Below are positions 63,131-64,000 of a stretch of 64,000 nucleotides of DNA, one piece after another. The position numbers and the translations under genes are program-made. The stretch is taken from positions 42,876,059 through 42,940,058 of the forward strand of contig NC_080047.1 of the NCBI RefSeq assembly GCF_026212465.1, given 5' to 3'. The notes under the pieces are model-generated. The model worked only from the letters and a program-made list of their open reading frames with translations. It was not told the origin of the DNA and did no database searches. Source of the stretch: Amaranthus tricolor. Taxonomy: Eukaryota > Streptophyta > Magnoliopsida > Caryophyllales > Amaranthaceae. Positions within the stretch are counted from its first letter, which is position 1, and the number at the start of each line of letters is the position of its first letter.

Positions 63131-64000
63131 TGTTAGTATATAAGGGTATTTGGGTCTTTACTCAAATAACACCTCAGCAAATTCTTTGATTATTTTGTTA
63201 GTATATAAGGATGTATGCTTCTCTTTGTTCTTCAAGCATATGCTTTGTATTTGATAGAATCAAGTTTTCTATCAAGAAATAATCTCTGTAAAATCTTTCT
63301 CCCTTGTTCAAAAACATCAATGTCTTTCTTGTGTATTTCTACATGGTATCAGAGCGGGCGATGATCCATCCGAAAGCATGTCGATTCCGATTATACAGCA
63401 AACATTCTTTCTTCAATTGCGAACGATTCACTCGACAAATTCTCACATTCAAACTCGCCTCTGCCATAGCTAGTTCAACAGCTTGTTCTTCTTGCTTCAA
63501 TTTGGAAAAGAACGGATAAATACTGATTCCGAAAAATATAACTTGATCATTCAAGTGATTGAATCTTTAATTGAAAAGAATCTTCTGGTACAGCAAACCC
63601 TAAAAATAAGAGTTATATTTGTGGTCGGCAATTTGGTCAGGGAAATTGATCCTTGTGGAATTTCTGTCTTTAATCTTTGTTCAATTTGTTGAAATTGTTG
63701 ATTCTTGTTGAAAATTTCAAGTAGAATCTTTGATCATTGTTGCTGTTGTTCTGAAACCTAAGAATCGACAATTGATAAACCTCAATAGAAATTGAATATT
63801 TGTTTGCTGGTGTTTCATTTAATTCATTCAGCCTTTATATCCAACAATGTCTTTGGAAAAACTACCTAAAACACAAGATCCTAGTAGTGTGTTCTTCATT
63901 CATCCTAATGAGAATCCTGGTGTGTCTCTAGTGTATGAAAAGTTTGCTGGTGAAAATTATGGTGAATGGAAAAGAAGTATGGTCATTGCTTTAGCAGCCA
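63131..64000 (+). mobile_element. Copia-3: 5' LTR, primer-binding site and gag start (partial)
   Basis: A 5' LTR ending TTTCTACA at 63343 is followed at once by TGGTATCAGAGC (63344-63355), the complement of initiator tRNA-Met. The LTR starts at TGTTAGTATATAAGG, which occurs twice (63131 and 63196), so its length is 213 or 148 bp. The element runs off the right edge. Confidence 0.88.
63847..64000 (+). CDS. Copia-3 gag, N-terminal part
   Basis: Starts MSLEKLPKTQDPSSVFFIHP. The stretch NPGVSLVYEKFAGENYGEW followed by KRSMVIALAA is the N-terminal domain of copia-type gag. It is open to the window edge; nothing can be said of the rest. Confidence 0.85.
   Translation, partial: MSLEKLPKTQDPSSVFFIHPNENPGVSLVYEKFAGENYGEWKRSMVIALAA

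Noticed and set aside
63344..63355. TGGTATCAGAGC as part of a tRNA gene
   Set aside because: It is only the primer-binding site of a copia element; no tRNA arms surround it.

Overview
The window is nuclear DNA of a flowering plant, most likely a eudicot. It is AT-rich with long intergenic stretches. Its genes have short exons with plant-type GT-AG splice sites. Most of the sequence is nested transposable elements. I cannot place it to genus. Three loci look like ordinary single-locus genes. The first is the 5' part of the condensin I subunit CAP-D2, on the minus strand, starting at 2573 and running off the left edge. The second is an intronless gene for a secreted cysteine-rich peptide at 15145-15420. 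The third is a six-exon HAD-superfamily hydrolase gene at 51472-57963. A 3' half-copy of CAP-D2 lies at 27082-22815 on the minus strand. Its eleven exons are clean but everything 5' of them is missing.

Region by region: 1-2573 CAP-D2 5' exons; 2574-3802 AT-rich spacer; 3803-14400 a duplicated block (R1) carrying a foldback MITE, a decayed LTR copy, a Mutator-like element (MULE-1, 8856-12517) and a 1-kb tandem duplication; 15145-15420 peptide gene; 16955-17418 a small LTR-like element; 18107-22349 a second Mutator-like element (MULE-2); 22815-27082 CAP-D2 3' copy; 27083-28560 a proline/asparagine-rich tail, a palindromic repeat array and a small membrane-peptide ORF; 28641-36316 a Ty1/copia element split by a 2.5-kb solo LTR; 36317-45045 the second copy of the block (R2), split by a complete hAT transposon (38177-41879); 45765-50026 a gag-less copia element; 51472-57963 the HAD gene with a TRIM in its last intron; 58363-60578 a Pack-MULE carrying a copied SUD1 first exon; 61107-61363 a 5'-truncated LINE tail; 62104-62480 an F-box relic; 63131-64000 the start of another copia element.

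The most notable system is the pair of unrelated Mutator-like elements. Each has roughly 90-105-bp terminal inverted repeats, 9- or 10-bp target duplications and arrays of short palindromes just inside both ends. Each also carries a plant-mobile-domain (PMD) gene. MULE-1 holds only the PMD gene. MULE-2 holds a decayed MuDR-type transposase followed directly by PMD 3' exons, plus a GRF zinc-finger relic. A third palindrome array sits beside the CAP-D2 fragment.

The R1/R2 duplication gives an internal clock. Each copy preserves the empty site of insertions in the other, so MULE-1, the R1 LTR and the hAT all arrived after the duplication. The foldback MITE and TRIM-like relic are in both copies and so came before it. 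CAP-D2 sits beside the R block in both places, which suggests a single segmental duplication that included the condensin gene and was later eroded.
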